Source: Marinobacterium sediminicola (lineage in GTDB: Bacteria > Pseudomonadota > Gammaproteobacteria > Pseudomonadales > Balneatricaceae). From it: a DNA stretch of 64,000 nucleotides. How positions within the stretch are numbered: position 1 is the first letter of the stretch; each line of letters starts with the position of its first letter. Under the pieces are notes generated by a model. The model made no database searches. It saw only the letters and a program-made list of their open reading frames with translations, and was not told where the DNA came from. The translations under genes were made by a program, and so were the position numbers. Below, one piece after another: positions 41,127 through 50,125 of this stretch. The DNA lies in contig NZ_CP092123.1 in the NCBI RefSeq assembly GCF_022343685.1, positions 310,001-374,000 of the forward strand, given 5' to 3'.

Positions 41127-41789
41127 ATGAAAAAGCTCTCAAACCTTTTCCAGAACAACCGCACCTGGTCCGACCGCATCCATGAGCAGGACCCGGCCTT
41201 TTTCCCGGCTTTGGCATCTCAGCAGGCCCCCGAATACCTGTGGATCGGCTGTTCCGACAGCCGTGTGCCGGCCAACGAGATTGTCGATCTGCTGCCGGGG
41301 GAACTGTTTGTCCACCGCAACGTATCCAATATTGTGGTCCATACCGACATGAACTGCCTGTCGGTCCTGCAATACGCGGTTGAGGTACTCAAGGTCAAAC
41401 ATGTCATGGTCGTGGGGCACTATGGCTGTGGTGGTGTACGAGCTGCGCTGGATCAGCGTTCTCATGGCCTGATCGACAACTGGCTCAGGAATATTCGGGA
41501 TGTTTACAACAAGCACCGCGCGCTTGTTGGTCCCTGGAAGGATACGCCTGCCCAGGTGGACATGATGTGTGAGCTGAATGCGATCGAGCAGGCCCATAAC
41601 GTCTGCAATACCACTATCGTTCAGGACGCCTGGGCGCGCGGTCAGGAGCTGAGCATTCATGGCTGGGTTTACAGCCTGAAGAACGGTCGTCTGACCGACC
41701 TGGAGTTTTGTGCCGGTACCCCGGATGAGGTGGAGCCTGAGCTGCAGCAGGCGATTGCGCGCATTGAGTCCATCCGCGCCTTCAGCTAG
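41127..41789 (+). CDS. can: Beta-carbonic anhydrase
   Basis: 220 residues, identical length to E. coli Can. Zinc ligands Cys42 and Asp44 (GCSDSRVPANE), His98 and Cys101 (GHYGCGGV) fall at the exact E. coli positions, and Arg46 pairs with Asp44 as in type II beta enzymes, which are bicarbonate-regulated. It interconverts CO2 and bicarbonate for carboxylation reactions. It stands between hemE and the convergent YeiH gene with a terminator after it. Confidence 0.97.
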   Translation: MKKLSNLFQNNRTWSDRIHEQDPAFFPALASQQAPEYLWIGCSDSRVPANEIVDLLPGELFVHRNVSNIVVHTDMNCLSVLQYAVEVLKVKHVMVVGHYGCGGVRAALDQRSHGLIDNWLRNIRDVYNKHRALVGPWKDTPAQVDMMCELNAIEQAHNVCNTTIVQDAWARGQELSIHGWVYSLKNGRLTDLEFCAGTPDEVEPELQQAIARIESIRAFS

Positions 41790-41817
41790 GTGACTCGGTT
41801 GCCGTTGGTTATACCCG

Positions 41818-41845
41818 GCCCCTCATCATAGAGGGGCTTTTGTTT
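41818..41845 (+). terminator. Terminator after can
   Basis: GCCCCTC (41818-41824), loop ATCATA, GAGGGGC (41831-41837), then TTTTGTTT. Confidence 0.82.
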
Positions 41846-41846
41846 C

Positions 41847-42881
41847 TCAGCCCAACAGCACTGTCAGGGCTGTCCCGCCAAGCAGCAGCAGAACAAAGAG
41901 CAGAGCCCCCAGAACCATCGGTTTCCAGCCGGCTGCGCGGATTGCGCTCAAACGGGTGGCAAAGCCCAGTGCGGCCATCGCCATTGCCAGGAAAAGCTGA
42001 TCCAGCTGGTGCAGCAGCATCAGCAGGTTGTCGGGCAAGAGTTCAAGCGTGTTCACCAGCGGCAGCAGCATGAACACCAGCGCAAACCAGGGAATGGGCA
42101 GTCGCTGGGTGCCGGCTGCGGGCGTTTCCTCGCGGCCGAACAGCTGGCTCAGCAACAGCAGCACCGGTACCAGCAGCATGACTCGCATCAGCTTGGTCAC
42201 GACGGCCGTATGGGCGGCTTCTTCTGGCAGGGTAGCCGCTATCGCCGTGACCTGAGCGACCTCATGCGTGGTGGCGCCGACCAGCCTTCCGAACGCGACG
42301 TCGCCGTTATCGAACAACGCCTGTACCCACGGCTGAGTGAACAGCCAGGGATACAGCACCATGGCAGCACTGCCGAACAGCACCACGGTGGCGATGGCAA
42401 TGGGCACCGCCTGCTGGCGGGCACGAATGGTGGGGGCACTGGCCAGCACGGCAGCCGCACCACAGATGGCGCTGCCGGCACCAATCAACACGGCGGTACG
42501 GGCTTCCAGTTTGAGCCAGCGGATACCGACCCAGGCGGCTGTGGCCAGCGTGACGGCTACAACCACCAGGTCGATCAGCAGTGCGCTGAGCCCGGCTGCC
42601 TGCAGATCATCGAAGCTGATGCGCAGGCCATAGAGAATGATGCCGGCACGCAGCAGATAGTGGCGGCTGAAGTGAAGTCCCTGAGTGCTCAGCTGTTCCA
42701 GCCTGTTTCCGGCCAGATGACCCGCCAGTATCCCCAGCAGCATCGCCAGTGTCAGTGGGCCGGCCATGGCGATGCCGGGCAGTGGCATTTTCACCAGCAG
42801 CAGGGCGCCCAGACTCAACACCAGTGTCAGCGTCAGGCCGGGCAACAGATGAGGCAGATTGAATCGTGACAGCAGTGGCAT
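41847..42881 (-). CDS. yeiH: YeiH-family (UPF0324) putative sulfur-anion exporter
   Basis: 344 residues with 9-11 hydrophobic segments. The family blocks GAGSAICGAAAVLASAP and GRLVGATTHEVAQVTAI are easily recognised. Members are annotated as putative sulfate exporters; transport has not been firmly shown for YeiH. As in E. coli it is divergent from a yeiE-like LysR gene, 105 bases apart. It ends 2 bases from the can terminator. Confidence 0.85.
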   Translation of the reverse strand: MPLLSRFNLPHLLPGLTLTLVLSLGALLLVKMPLPGIAMAGPLTLAMLLGILAGHLAGNRLEQLSTQGLHFSRHYLLRAGIILYGLRISFDDLQAAGLSALLIDLVVVAVTLATAAWVGIRWLKLEARTAVLIGAGSAICGAAAVLASAPTIRARQQAVPIAIATVVLFGSAAMVLYPWLFTQPWVQALFDNGDVAFGRLVGATTHEVAQVTAIAATLPEEAAHTAVVTKLMRVMLLVPVLLLLSQLFGREETPAAGTQRLPIPWFALVFMLLPLVNTLELLPDNLLMLLHQLDQLFLAMAMAALGFATRLSAIRAAGWKPMVLGALLFVLLLLGGTALTVLLG

Positions 42882-42986
42882 CGGGCATCTCCTGTGAAGC
42901 AGGTGAGCACTCTAATGTCATTGTTTATAATTTAGAAACGGATTGATTTGGTATTATTTACCTGTTTTTTCGATATGGAGGTGACG

Positions 42987-43826
42987 ATGCTTTCTCTGCG
43001 CCAACTTCAGGTTTTTCTCGCTGTCATTGAAACCGGTTCTACGATTCGTGCGGCAGAAGCGGTCTCCCTGTCGCAGTCGGCGGCCAGCAATGCCCTTTCG
43101 GAGCTGGAATCGCGTCTGGGCGAGCGGCTGTTTGACCGGGTGGGGAAGCGGCTGGTATTGAATGCCAGTGGGCGCGCATTGCAGCCGCGCGCCAGGGCGC
43201 TGCTGGTACAGGCACGGGATGCAGAAGCCCTGTTTCGTGACGGCGGCAACCAGCTGAAGGTAGGTGCCAGCACCACCATCGGTAATTACTTGCTGCCACG
43301 ACTTCTGGGAGAGGCACGTGGCGAACTGCCTTGTGAGCGGGTAGAGATTGCGAATACCGACGACATCGCCGAGCGGATGCTCAGATTCGAGCTTGATCTT
43401 GGGCTTATCGAAGGACGTGCCCTGCATCCGGATCTGGTGATGACACCCTGGCGGCAGGATGAGATGGTGATTGTGGCAGCGCCTTCATTCAAGGGCCAGT
43501 CGCTGGCTCATCTGCCCTGGATCATGCGTGAGCCGGGGTCGGGTACCCGCAGCGTGGTCGAACAGGAACTCTTCGGTACGCTGGAGGGCGTGCAGCCGAT
43601 TTTGGAGCTGGGCAGTTCGGAAGCGATTCACAATGCGGTGCGTGCAGGGCTGGGAGTCAGTTGCCTGTCCAGGCATGTGGTGCAGCAGTCGTTGCAAAGT
43701 GGCGAGTTGCAGGTGCTGGCGCCGGAACACAGTATCCGGCGTCAGCTGTACCTGCTGCGCCACCGGCAGCGGCCTGATACCGCTGCAGTGGCGCGCTTTC
43801 TGGCGTGTTGTCCGCCGGAAAGCTGA
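42987..43826 (+). CDS. yeiE: YeiE-like LysR regulator
   Basis: 279 residues from MLSLRQLQVFLAVIETGST, with GGAGGT 6-10 bases upstream, which selects this start over one 13 codons earlier. N-terminal winged helix (1-60), effector domain (about 88-275; GASTTIGNYLLPRLLGE is typical of the CysB/CbbR/YeiE branch). Enterobacterial YeiE responds to sulfite. It is divergent from yeiH and probably controls it. It is convergent with metY, only 3 bases between stops, with no room for a terminator. Confidence 0.82.
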   Translation: MLSLRQLQVFLAVIETGSTIRAAEAVSLSQSAASNALSELESRLGERLFDRVGKRLVLNASGRALQPRARALLVQARDAEALFRDGGNQLKVGASTTIGNYLLPRLLGEARGELPCERVEIANTDDIAERMLRFELDLGLIEGRALHPDLVMTPWRQDEMVIVAAPSFKGQSLAHLPWIMREPGSGTRSVVEQELFGTLEGVQPILELGSSEAIHNAVRAGLGVSCLSRHVVQQSLQSGELQVLAPEHSIRRQLYLLRHRQRPDTAAVARFLACCPPES

Positions 43827-43829
43827 CCC

Positions 43830-45107
43830 TTACTGGGCGCTTTTGGACAGGGCCTGTTCCAGGTCGGCGATCAGGTCGTCGACATGTTCGATGCCGATTG
43901 ACAGACGCACCATCTCCGGTGAAACGCCGGCGGATTTCAGCTCTTCATCGTTGAGCTGACGGTGGGTGGTTTCTGCCGGGATGGACGCCAGAGACTTGCA
44001 GTCGCCGATATTCACCAAACGCAGGAAAATCTCCAGAGCATCGTAGAATCGGCGCGTACCTTCACGGCCTGACTTGAGGCCGAAGCTGAGGATGCCGGAT
44101 GCCTTGCCGCCCATGTACTTCTGCGCCAGAGCGTGGTCCTTGTGGCTTTCCAGGCCGGCATAGTTGACCCAGGTAACCTCAGGGTGATTCTCCAGATATT
44201 CGGCGACCTTCTGCGTATTCTCACAGATGCGCTCCATGCGCAGCGACAGGGTTTCCAGTCCCTGCAGCAGCAGGAAAGCGTTCATCGGCGACAGAGCCGC
44301 GCCCATGTTGCGCAGCGGGACCACGCGTGCACGACCAATGAAAGCGGCCGGGCCGAAGGCTTCGGTGTATACCACGCCGTGGTAGGACACGTCGGGCTCA
44401 TTGAGCAGCGGGAAGCGCTCTTTGTTGTCAGCCCAGGGGAAGTTGCCGGAATCGATGATCAGGCCGCCGATGGTCGTGCCGTGACCGCCGATGTATTTGG
44501 TGGCTGCGGTGACTATGATGTCAGCGCCCTGTTCGATCGGACGCCACAGTGACGGGCTGGGCACGGTGTTGTCGACCACCAGCGGCACACCATGACGATG
44601 AGCGATCTCGGCCAGCTTCTCGATATCGGCAATGCCACCGGAGGGGTTGCCCACGGATTCGCAGTAGATCGCCTTGGTGCGTGCATCAATCTTGGCTTCC
44701 AGAGCGGCAAAGTCATCTTTCTGCACAAAGCGCACTTCCAGCCCCTGGCGCGGGAGGGTGTGGGCGAACAGGTTGTAGGTGCCGCCGTACAGTTCGCTGG
44801 TGGAAATGATATTGTCCCCTGCCTCGGCCAGGGTCTGGATGGTATACGTGATGGCCGCCATGCCGGAGGCTACCGCCAGCGCGGCGACACCGCCCTCCAT
44901 TGCCGCGACGCGCTTCTCCAACACATCCGTCGTCGGGTTCATGATGCGAGTGTAGATGTTGCCTGCCACCTTCAGGTCGAACAGGTCGGCACCGTGCTGG
45001 GCATCATCAAAGGTATAGGAAGTCGTCTGGTAGATCGGCACAGCCGCGGACTTGGTGGTCGGATCGGTTTCGTAACCGGCATGCAGGGCGAGTGTTTCCA
45101 GTTTCAT
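43830..45107 (-). CDS. metY: O-acetylhomoserine sulfhydrylase (aminocarboxypropyltransferase)
   Basis: 425 residues, Cys/Met metabolism PLP family. The start MKLETLALHAGYETDPTT, the PLP block AATKYIGGHGTTIGG with the Schiff-base Lys, and length over 420 (with the inserts GNFPWADNKERFPLL and HGVVYTEAFG) separate MetY from MetB/MetC. It makes homocysteine from O-acetylhomoserine and sulfide (direct sulfhydrylation). An in-frame extension to 45278 runs into the radA promoter and is rejected. Neighbours yeiE/yeiH also concern sulfur. Confidence 0.93.
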   Translation of the reverse strand: MKLETLALHAGYETDPTTKSAAVPIYQTTSYTFDDAQHGADLFDLKVAGNIYTRIMNPTTDVLEKRVAAMEGGVAALAVASGMAAITYTIQTLAEAGDNIISTSELYGGTYNLFAHTLPRQGLEVRFVQKDDFAALEAKIDARTKAIYCESVGNPSGGIADIEKLAEIAHRHGVPLVVDNTVPSPSLWRPIEQGADIIVTAATKYIGGHGTTIGGLIIDSGNFPWADNKERFPLLNEPDVSYHGVVYTEAFGPAAFIGRARVVPLRNMGAALSPMNAFLLLQGLETLSLRMERICENTQKVAEYLENHPEVTWVNYAGLESHKDHALAQKYMGGKASGILSFGLKSGREGTRRFYDALEIFLRLVNIGDCKSLASIPAETTHRQLNDEELKSAGVSPEMVRLSIGIEHVDDLIADLEQALSKSAQ

Positions 45108-45161
45108 TATTAGATTTTCCTTGTTGGCTAGATCGGCGCGGTCGTTCACAGGGGGCCGAGG

Positions 45162-45191
45162 CTGACCCGGACAGCTGCCGCTTGATACAAT
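45162..45191 (+). promoter_or_regulatory. Probable promoter of radA
   Basis: CTGACC (45162-45167), 18-base spacer, TACAAT (45186-45191), 50 bases before radA. The -35 matches four of six positions. Placed in the 139-base gap divergent to metY. Confidence 0.5.
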
Positions 45192-45246
45192 CGAGTTCTG
45201 CAAACAGACGCTCAGTGTAAACCCTAATCCTTCAGGAGGCACCCCG

Positions 45247-46620
45247 ATGGCCAAAACCAAAACCGCCTTTGTCTGCAACGATTGCGGCGCTGATTACCGC
45301 AAGTGGCAGGGGCAGTGCAGTGCCTGCGGGGCGTGGAACACGATTACCGAGGTGCGGCTGGGCTCCGATGCCGGCGGCGTGCGCAGTGCGCGTTTTGATG
45401 GCTATGCCGGCGGGGCGGGTGCGCAGAAGAAGGTGGTCAGCCTCAGTGAAGTGGCGCTGGAGGAGATGCCGCGTTTCTCCAGCGGCAGCGCAGAGCTGGA
45501 CCGTGTTCTGGGCGGTGGGCTGGTGCCTGGCTCGGCGGTGTTGATCGGCGGTCATCCGGGCGCGGGCAAGAGTACGCTGCTGCTGCAGACCATGTGTCAC
45601 CTGGCCGGGCAGATGCCGGCACTGTATATCACCGGGGAGGAGTCATTACAGCAGGTTGCGATGAGGGCGGCACGATTGGGACTCAAGGCTGACCAGTTGC
45701 AGATGCTGTCGGAAACCGCGGTGGAAACCATCTGTGACCTGGCCAACGAGTTGCGGCCCAAGGTGATTGTGATCGACTCCATTCAGGTCATGCACGTGGC
45801 CGATGTGCAATCGGCGCCGGGGTCCGTCTCTCAGGTACGTGAAAGTGCGGCTTTCCTGACGCGCTTTGCCAAACAGACCGGTACGGTGCTGTTCCTCGTC
45901 GGTCATGTCACCAAGGATGGTTCCCTGGCCGGCCCCAAGGTGCTGGAGCACATGATCGACTGCTCACTGCAGCTGGAGGGATCATCCGACAGCCGTTTTC
46001 GTACCCTGCGCAGCCATAAGAACCGCTTTGGTGCCGTCAACGAACTGGGGGTGTTTGCGATGCTCGAGAACGGTCTCAAGGAGGTGAAGAATCCGAGTTC
46101 CATCTTCCTCAGTCGTGGCAGCGAACCCAGCCCCGGCAGTGTGGTGATGGTGGTCTGGGAAGGGACCCGGCCGCTGCTGGTGGAGTTGCAGGCGCTGGTG
46201 GATACCTCACATCTGTCCAACCCGCGCCGGGTAGCGGTGGGTCTGGAGCAGAACCGGCTGGCGATGCTGCTGGCGGTGCTGAACCGTCACGGCGGTCTGA
46301 TGACCGGCGATCAGGATGTATTCGTCAATGTGGTGGGGGGCGTCAAGGTGCTGGAAACCAGTGCCGACCTGGCGCTCTTGCTGGCCGTTGTCTCAAGTTT
46401 TCGCAATCTGGCGCTGTCGCAGGAGCTGATGGTGTTTGGCGAGGTGGGGCTGTCGGGAGAGATTCGACCGGTGCCAAATGGTCAGGAGCGGATCCGCGAG
46501 GCATCAAAGCACGGTTTCAAACGCGCCATCGTACCGATCGCCAATGTCCCGCGTGAGCCCATGCCCGGCATGGAAGTGGTCGGTGTGAAGACCCTTTCCG
46601 AAGCACTGGACGCGATCTGA
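45247..46620 (+). CDS. radA: DNA repair protein RadA (Sms)
   Basis: 457 residues. Zinc finger Cys10-x2-Cys13...Cys24-x2-Cys27, RecA-like core with Walker A GGHPGAGKST (101-110), the RadA-specific KNRFG motif (HKNRFGAVNELG) and a C-terminal Lon-like domain (about 300-457, FVNVVGGVKVLETSADLA). RadA drives branch migration during recombinational repair. AGGAGG is 9 bases before the ATG. It is convergent with the PilZ gene, 12 bases apart. Confidence 0.97.
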   Translation: MAKTKTAFVCNDCGADYRKWQGQCSACGAWNTITEVRLGSDAGGVRSARFDGYAGGAGAQKKVVSLSEVALEEMPRFSSGSAELDRVLGGGLVPGSAVLIGGHPGAGKSTLLLQTMCHLAGQMPALYITGEESLQQVAMRAARLGLKADQLQMLSETAVETICDLANELRPKVIVIDSIQVMHVADVQSAPGSVSQVRESAAFLTRFAKQTGTVLFLVGHVTKDGSLAGPKVLEHMIDCSLQLEGSSDSRFRTLRSHKNRFGAVNELGVFAMLENGLKEVKNPSSIFLSRGSEPSPGSVVMVVWEGTRPLLVELQALVDTSHLSNPRRVAVGLEQNRLAMLLAVLNRHGGLMTGDQDVFVNVVGGVKVLETSADLALLLAVVSSFRNLALSQELMVFGEVGLSGEIRPVPNGQERIREASKHGFKRAIVPIANVPREPMPGMEVVGVKTLSEALDAI

Positions 46621-46632
46621 GTCAGCGCTGGC

Positions 46633-46998
46633 TTAACCCTCGAGGAGTTGTTCCAGCTCTCGCTCCAGCAGGGTCTCGTCACCGAGATTCAATTCGATCA
46701 GGCGACGCAGGTGCGTGATGCTGTCGATCTCGATGCCTTCGGCAACGAAACCGTACTGCGGAGGGGCCGCGTGCTTAAGGGTCGCCGGGATTTCGATCAG
46801 AATATCGTTGGCCAGATACAGGTGGAGTCGGGCGGTTTCGCCGACCTCGATGGGCAGCGGGCGCGGTGATTCGATCAGCGTGCCGCGCAGGGAGATATCG
46901 AGCAACTGGACTACCGCTGAGCCCTTGTCGCTGTGCAATTCGCATTCGGCATCAAAAGGGATGCGGGTAAAGCGGCGCCGTTCTAGATGATTGTTCAC
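46633..46998 (-). CDS. PilZ-domain c-di-GMP-binding protein
   Basis: 121 residues from a GTG start with AGGAG 7 bases upstream. Both c-di-GMP motifs are intact: RRFTR (8-12, RxxxR) and DISLRG (34-39, D/NxSxxG). The protein consists of little more than the PilZ barrel plus a C-terminal helix (RRLIELNLGDETLLERELEQLL), so it must act through a partner. It is divergent from a membrane diguanylate cyclase 145 bases away, a likely source of its ligand. An ATG-started extension of 27 residues upstream lacks a ribosome site. Confidence 0.85.
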   Translation of the reverse strand: MNNHLERRRFTRIPFDAECELHSDKGSAVVQLLDISLRGTLIESPRPLPIEVGETARLHLYLANDILIEIPATLKHAAPPQYGFVAEGIEIDSITHLRRLIELNLGDETLLERELEQLLEG

Positions 46999-47143
46999 GC
47001 TCGGGCTCCTGAGGATCCAGTTTCTTTCGAATGGTATTACACCACAGATGGATTGTGGAGACTGAGTGCGCCAGATCAATAATGTTTGCAGGTTGTTGTC
47101 CTAATCTTGTCGGTTATAAAAATAATCTCAGGCAGGTTTCGGA

Positions 47144-48250
47144 ATGTGGGACGTCATGACAGATTTGCTGGCAGCCGGGCGGCACTCGCGCTATTTCAAT
47201 CATACCCGCAGTTATCATCTTTTTACCCGGGTGCGCATGATTGCCTGGCTGCTGATGGTACTGCAAAGTGCCTGGATTCTGATTGACTGGTGGCTGTTAC
47301 CGGCTGATGTCAGTACCACTATCGCCTATGCCCGTCTTGCCTCCAGCTGTAGCTGTCTACTGCTGGGACTTTGGGCGTCTCAGCCCTACCGTCTTGAAGT
47401 GTCCCTGATCCGTCTGCTGTTGCTGGTCATGGTGCTGACGCTGTTCCAGACAGGAAGTACGCTGATTCTGGAGAATCAGGGCTATCAAACCAGTGTGGCC
47501 GGATATGCATTCTTCCCGTTCATGATCATCACCATGCTGGCGATCTTTCCACTGACCGTATTTGAGATACTGGGCTTTACACTGTTTGTCGTACTCGTCG
47601 AGCTGGTCACTCAGCTTTGGCTGAGCAGCTTTGGTCAGGTGACTGCCGTCAACGACCTCTGGTTGCTGGCGCTGTTGGGCTGCATTGCCGGCTGGGCCTC
47701 AGTCAATCAACTTAATCTGCTGCTGGTGCTGTACCGACAGGCGACACGCGACCCCTTGACCGGGCTGGCCAACCGTCGCCAGGTGATGGAGCAGTTGGAT
47801 GAGGATATCAAGGATGCACACAGCCAGGGACGTCCGCTCGCCGTGATGATGTTCGATCTGGACAAGTTCAAGGGATTCAACGATCAGTATGGTCATGCGG
47901 CCGGGGATATTGTGTTGAAGCAGTTTGCACGCATTCTGCGCCAGCAGTCCAGGAGCAAGGATGAGCTGCCCGGTCGTTTCGGTGGTGAAGAGTTTCTGCT
48001 GATTCTGCCCGGAGTCGATGCCGATCAGGCTCGTGAGCGGGCAGAAGCCATCCGTGCCGCCTGTCATCAGACCAGTCTCCAGGTGCCAACCGGTGACGAA
48101 GTCAGCTTTACCACCAGTATCGGCATCGCCATGCTGCAGGGTGGGGAAGATCACTCAAGTCTGTTGCAGCGCGCTGATGAAGCGCTCTACTGCGCCAAGG
48201 ATGGTGGCCGCGACCGCCATTGCATGGCGGAATTGGAGCAGGCTGCCTGA
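47144..48250 (+). CDS. Membrane-bound diguanylate cyclase (GGDEF)
   Basis: 368 residues: about six membrane helices (30-195), no recognisable periplasmic sensor domain, then a GGDEF domain (about 200-360) with DPLTGLANRR at the start and an active GGEEF signature in GRFGGEEFLLILP. An RxxD (RSKD) lies upstream but six residues from GGEEF where five is usual, so product inhibition through the I-site is uncertain. It makes c-di-GMP. It begins at ATG 47144 (another ATG at 47156). Terminator follows; convergent with ettA. Confidence 0.9.
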   Translation: MWDVMTDLLAAGRHSRYFNHTRSYHLFTRVRMIAWLLMVLQSAWILIDWWLLPADVSTTIAYARLASSCSCLLLGLWASQPYRLEVSLIRLLLLVMVLTLFQTGSTLILENQGYQTSVAGYAFFPFMIITMLAIFPLTVFEILGFTLFVVLVELVTQLWLSSFGQVTAVNDLWLLALLGCIAGWASVNQLNLLLVLYRQATRDPLTGLANRRQVMEQLDEDIKDAHSQGRPLAVMMFDLDKFKGFNDQYGHAAGDIVLKQFARILRQQSRSKDELPGRFGGEEFLLILPGVDADQARERAEAIRAACHQTSLQVPTGDEVSFTTSIGIAMLQGGEDHSSLLQRADEALYCAKDGGRDRHCMAELEQAA

Positions 48251-48260
48251 TAGCCAAACG

Positions 48261-48287
48261 AAAAGGCCGCCCAGAGGCGGCCTTTAT
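48261..48287. terminator. Terminator between the cyclase gene and ettA
   Basis: AAAA, GGCCGCC (48265-48271), loop CAGA, GGCGGCC (48276-48282), TTTATA. Short U-run, but symmetric placement between convergent genes. Confidence 0.7.
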
Positions 48288-48289
48288 AA

Positions 48290-49948
48290 TCAGCTCATGC
48301 GGCGGTACTTGATCCGCTCAGGCTGATGGTCCTTGCCGTAACGGCGCTTGTAGTCCTCGGCATACTCGGTGTAGTTGCCTTCGAAGAACTCCACATTGGA
48401 GTCGCCTTCATAGGCGATGATGTGAGTACAGATACGGTCGAGGAACCAGCGGTCGTGCGAGATCACCACAGCGGAACCCGGGAAGGCCAGCAGGGCTTCT
48501 TCCAGTGCGCGCAGCGTCTCGATGTCAAGGTCGTTGGTCGGTTCGTCGAGCAACAGGACATTGCCGCCTTCTTTCAGCAGCTTGGCCATGTGCAGACGGT
48601 TGCGCTCACCACCGGACAGGTCCTTGACGAACTTCTGCTGGTCGGAGCCCTTGAAGTTGAAACGTCCGCAGTAGGCTCGTGACGGCGTCTGGTAGTTGCC
48701 TACCGTGATGATGTCCTGACCGTCGGAAATCTCCTGGAACACGGTGTTGTTGCCGTTCAGTTCACGGGACTGGTTGACATAGGCCAGCTGTACCGTAGAA
48801 CCGATCTCGATTTCGCCGGAATCAGGCTGCTCTTCGCCGGTCAGCATGCGGAACAGGGTAGATTTACCGGCACCGTTGGGACCGATGATACCGACGATGG
48901 CGCCCGGCGGGATAGAGAAGTTCAGGTTTTCGAACAGCAGCTTGTCGCCGTAGGACTTGGTGACGTTATGCAGCTCGATGACCTTATCGCCCAGACGCGG
49001 ACCCGGTGGAATATAGATCTCCTGGGTTTCATTGCGCTGCTGGAATTCGCGTGAATTCATCTCCTCGAACGCTTTCAGTCGAGCCTTGGACTTGGTCTGA
49101 CGGCCCTTGGCGCCCTGACGCACCCATTCCAGCTCGGCTTTCATCGCCTTGCGGTGAGCTGCTTCGGACTTGGCCTCCTGCTCCAGACGCGCTTCCTTCT
49201 GCTCCAGCCAGCTGGAGTAGTTGCCTTCCCAGGGAATGCCGTGGCCGCGGTCCAGTTCCAGAATCCAGCCGGCCGCGTTGTCGAGGAAATAACGGTCGTG
49301 GGTAATGGCCACGACGGTGCCGCTGTATTCCTGCAGGAAACGTTCGATCCAGGCGATGGATTCGGCATCCAGGTGGTTGGTCGGTTCGTCCAGCAGCAGC
49401 ATGTCCGGGTGGTCCAGCAGCAGGCGGCAGAGCGCAACACGGCGGCGTTCACCACCGGACAGGTGTTCGACCTTGGCATCCCAGGGCGGGAGGCGCATGG
49501 CGTCGGCCGCGCGCTCCAATGCCTGATCCAGGTTGTGACCGTCCTTGGCGGTGATCAGGTTTTCCAGTTCAGCCTGTTTCTTGGCCAGAGCGTCGAAGTC
49601 GGCATCAGGGTCGGCGTAGGCTGCATAGACCTGATCCAGCTCGGCCAACGCATTTTTAACGTCGGAAACCGCTTCCTCGATTACTTCGCGTACAGTCTTG
49701 TTGTCATCCAGCTCCGGCTCCTGCGGCAGGTAGCCCACTTTCATGTTGGGCATGGGGCGCGCTTCGCCGGTGTAGTCCTTGTCAACGCCCGCCATGATGC
49801 GCAGCAGGGTGGATTTGCCGGCACCGTTCAGGCCAAGTACACCGATCTTGGCGCCGGGAAAGAACGACAGGGAGATATCCTTGAGGATTTCACGCTTGGG
49901 CGGTACCACCTTGCCCACGCGGTTCATCGTATAAACGTACTGAGCCAT
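48290..49948 (-). CDS. ettA: Energy-dependent translational throttle protein EttA (ABC-F)
   Basis: 552 residues starting MAQYVYTMNRVGKVVPPKRE. Two ABC domains: Walker A GLNGAGKST (near 38) and GPNGAGKST, signatures LSGGERRRVALC and LSGGERNRLHMA, and the EttA arm and linker (ARLKAFEEMNSREFQQRNE). No membrane part. It binds the ribosomal E site and couples the first peptide bond to the ATP/ADP ratio. The frame remains open to 50602 through the hsp20 gene on the other strand; that extension is rejected. Confidence 0.97.
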   Translation of the reverse strand: MAQYVYTMNRVGKVVPPKREILKDISLSFFPGAKIGVLGLNGAGKSTLLRIMAGVDKDYTGEARPMPNMKVGYLPQEPELDDNKTVREVIEEAVSDVKNALAELDQVYAAYADPDADFDALAKKQAELENLITAKDGHNLDQALERAADAMRLPPWDAKVEHLSGGERRRVALCRLLLDHPDMLLLDEPTNHLDAESIAWIERFLQEYSGTVVAITHDRYFLDNAAGWILELDRGHGIPWEGNYSSWLEQKEARLEQEAKSEAAHRKAMKAELEWVRQGAKGRQTKSKARLKAFEEMNSREFQQRNETQEIYIPPGPRLGDKVIELHNVTKSYGDKLLFENLNFSIPPGAIVGIIGPNGAGKSTLFRMLTGEEQPDSGEIEIGSTVQLAYVNQSRELNGNNTVFQEISDGQDIITVGNYQTPSRAYCGRFNFKGSDQQKFVKDLSGGERNRLHMAKLLKEGGNVLLLDEPTNDLDIETLRALEEALLAFPGSAVVISHDRWFLDRICTHIIAYEGDSNVEFFEGNYTEYAEDYKRRYGKDHQPERIKYRRMS

Positions 49949-50125
49949 CAATATGCCTGTAGGTTTGGGGTTAAAAAACAGCCAGATTCTACCTGTCGAC
50001 AGGCACGAAAGCCATTTGAGCCGGTGCAATGGCACGATTACTCGGTCCGGCCTACACTCATGACGACCGGCCTCTGTGCCGATTGGGTCTCTGATCAATA
50101 ATCCAACCTGAATGGGGGCATTGAG

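Noticed and set aside
49949-50125. Sigma-32 promoter for hsp20
   Set aside because: No CTTGAA with a suitably spaced CCCCAT-like element; nearest matches are poor.
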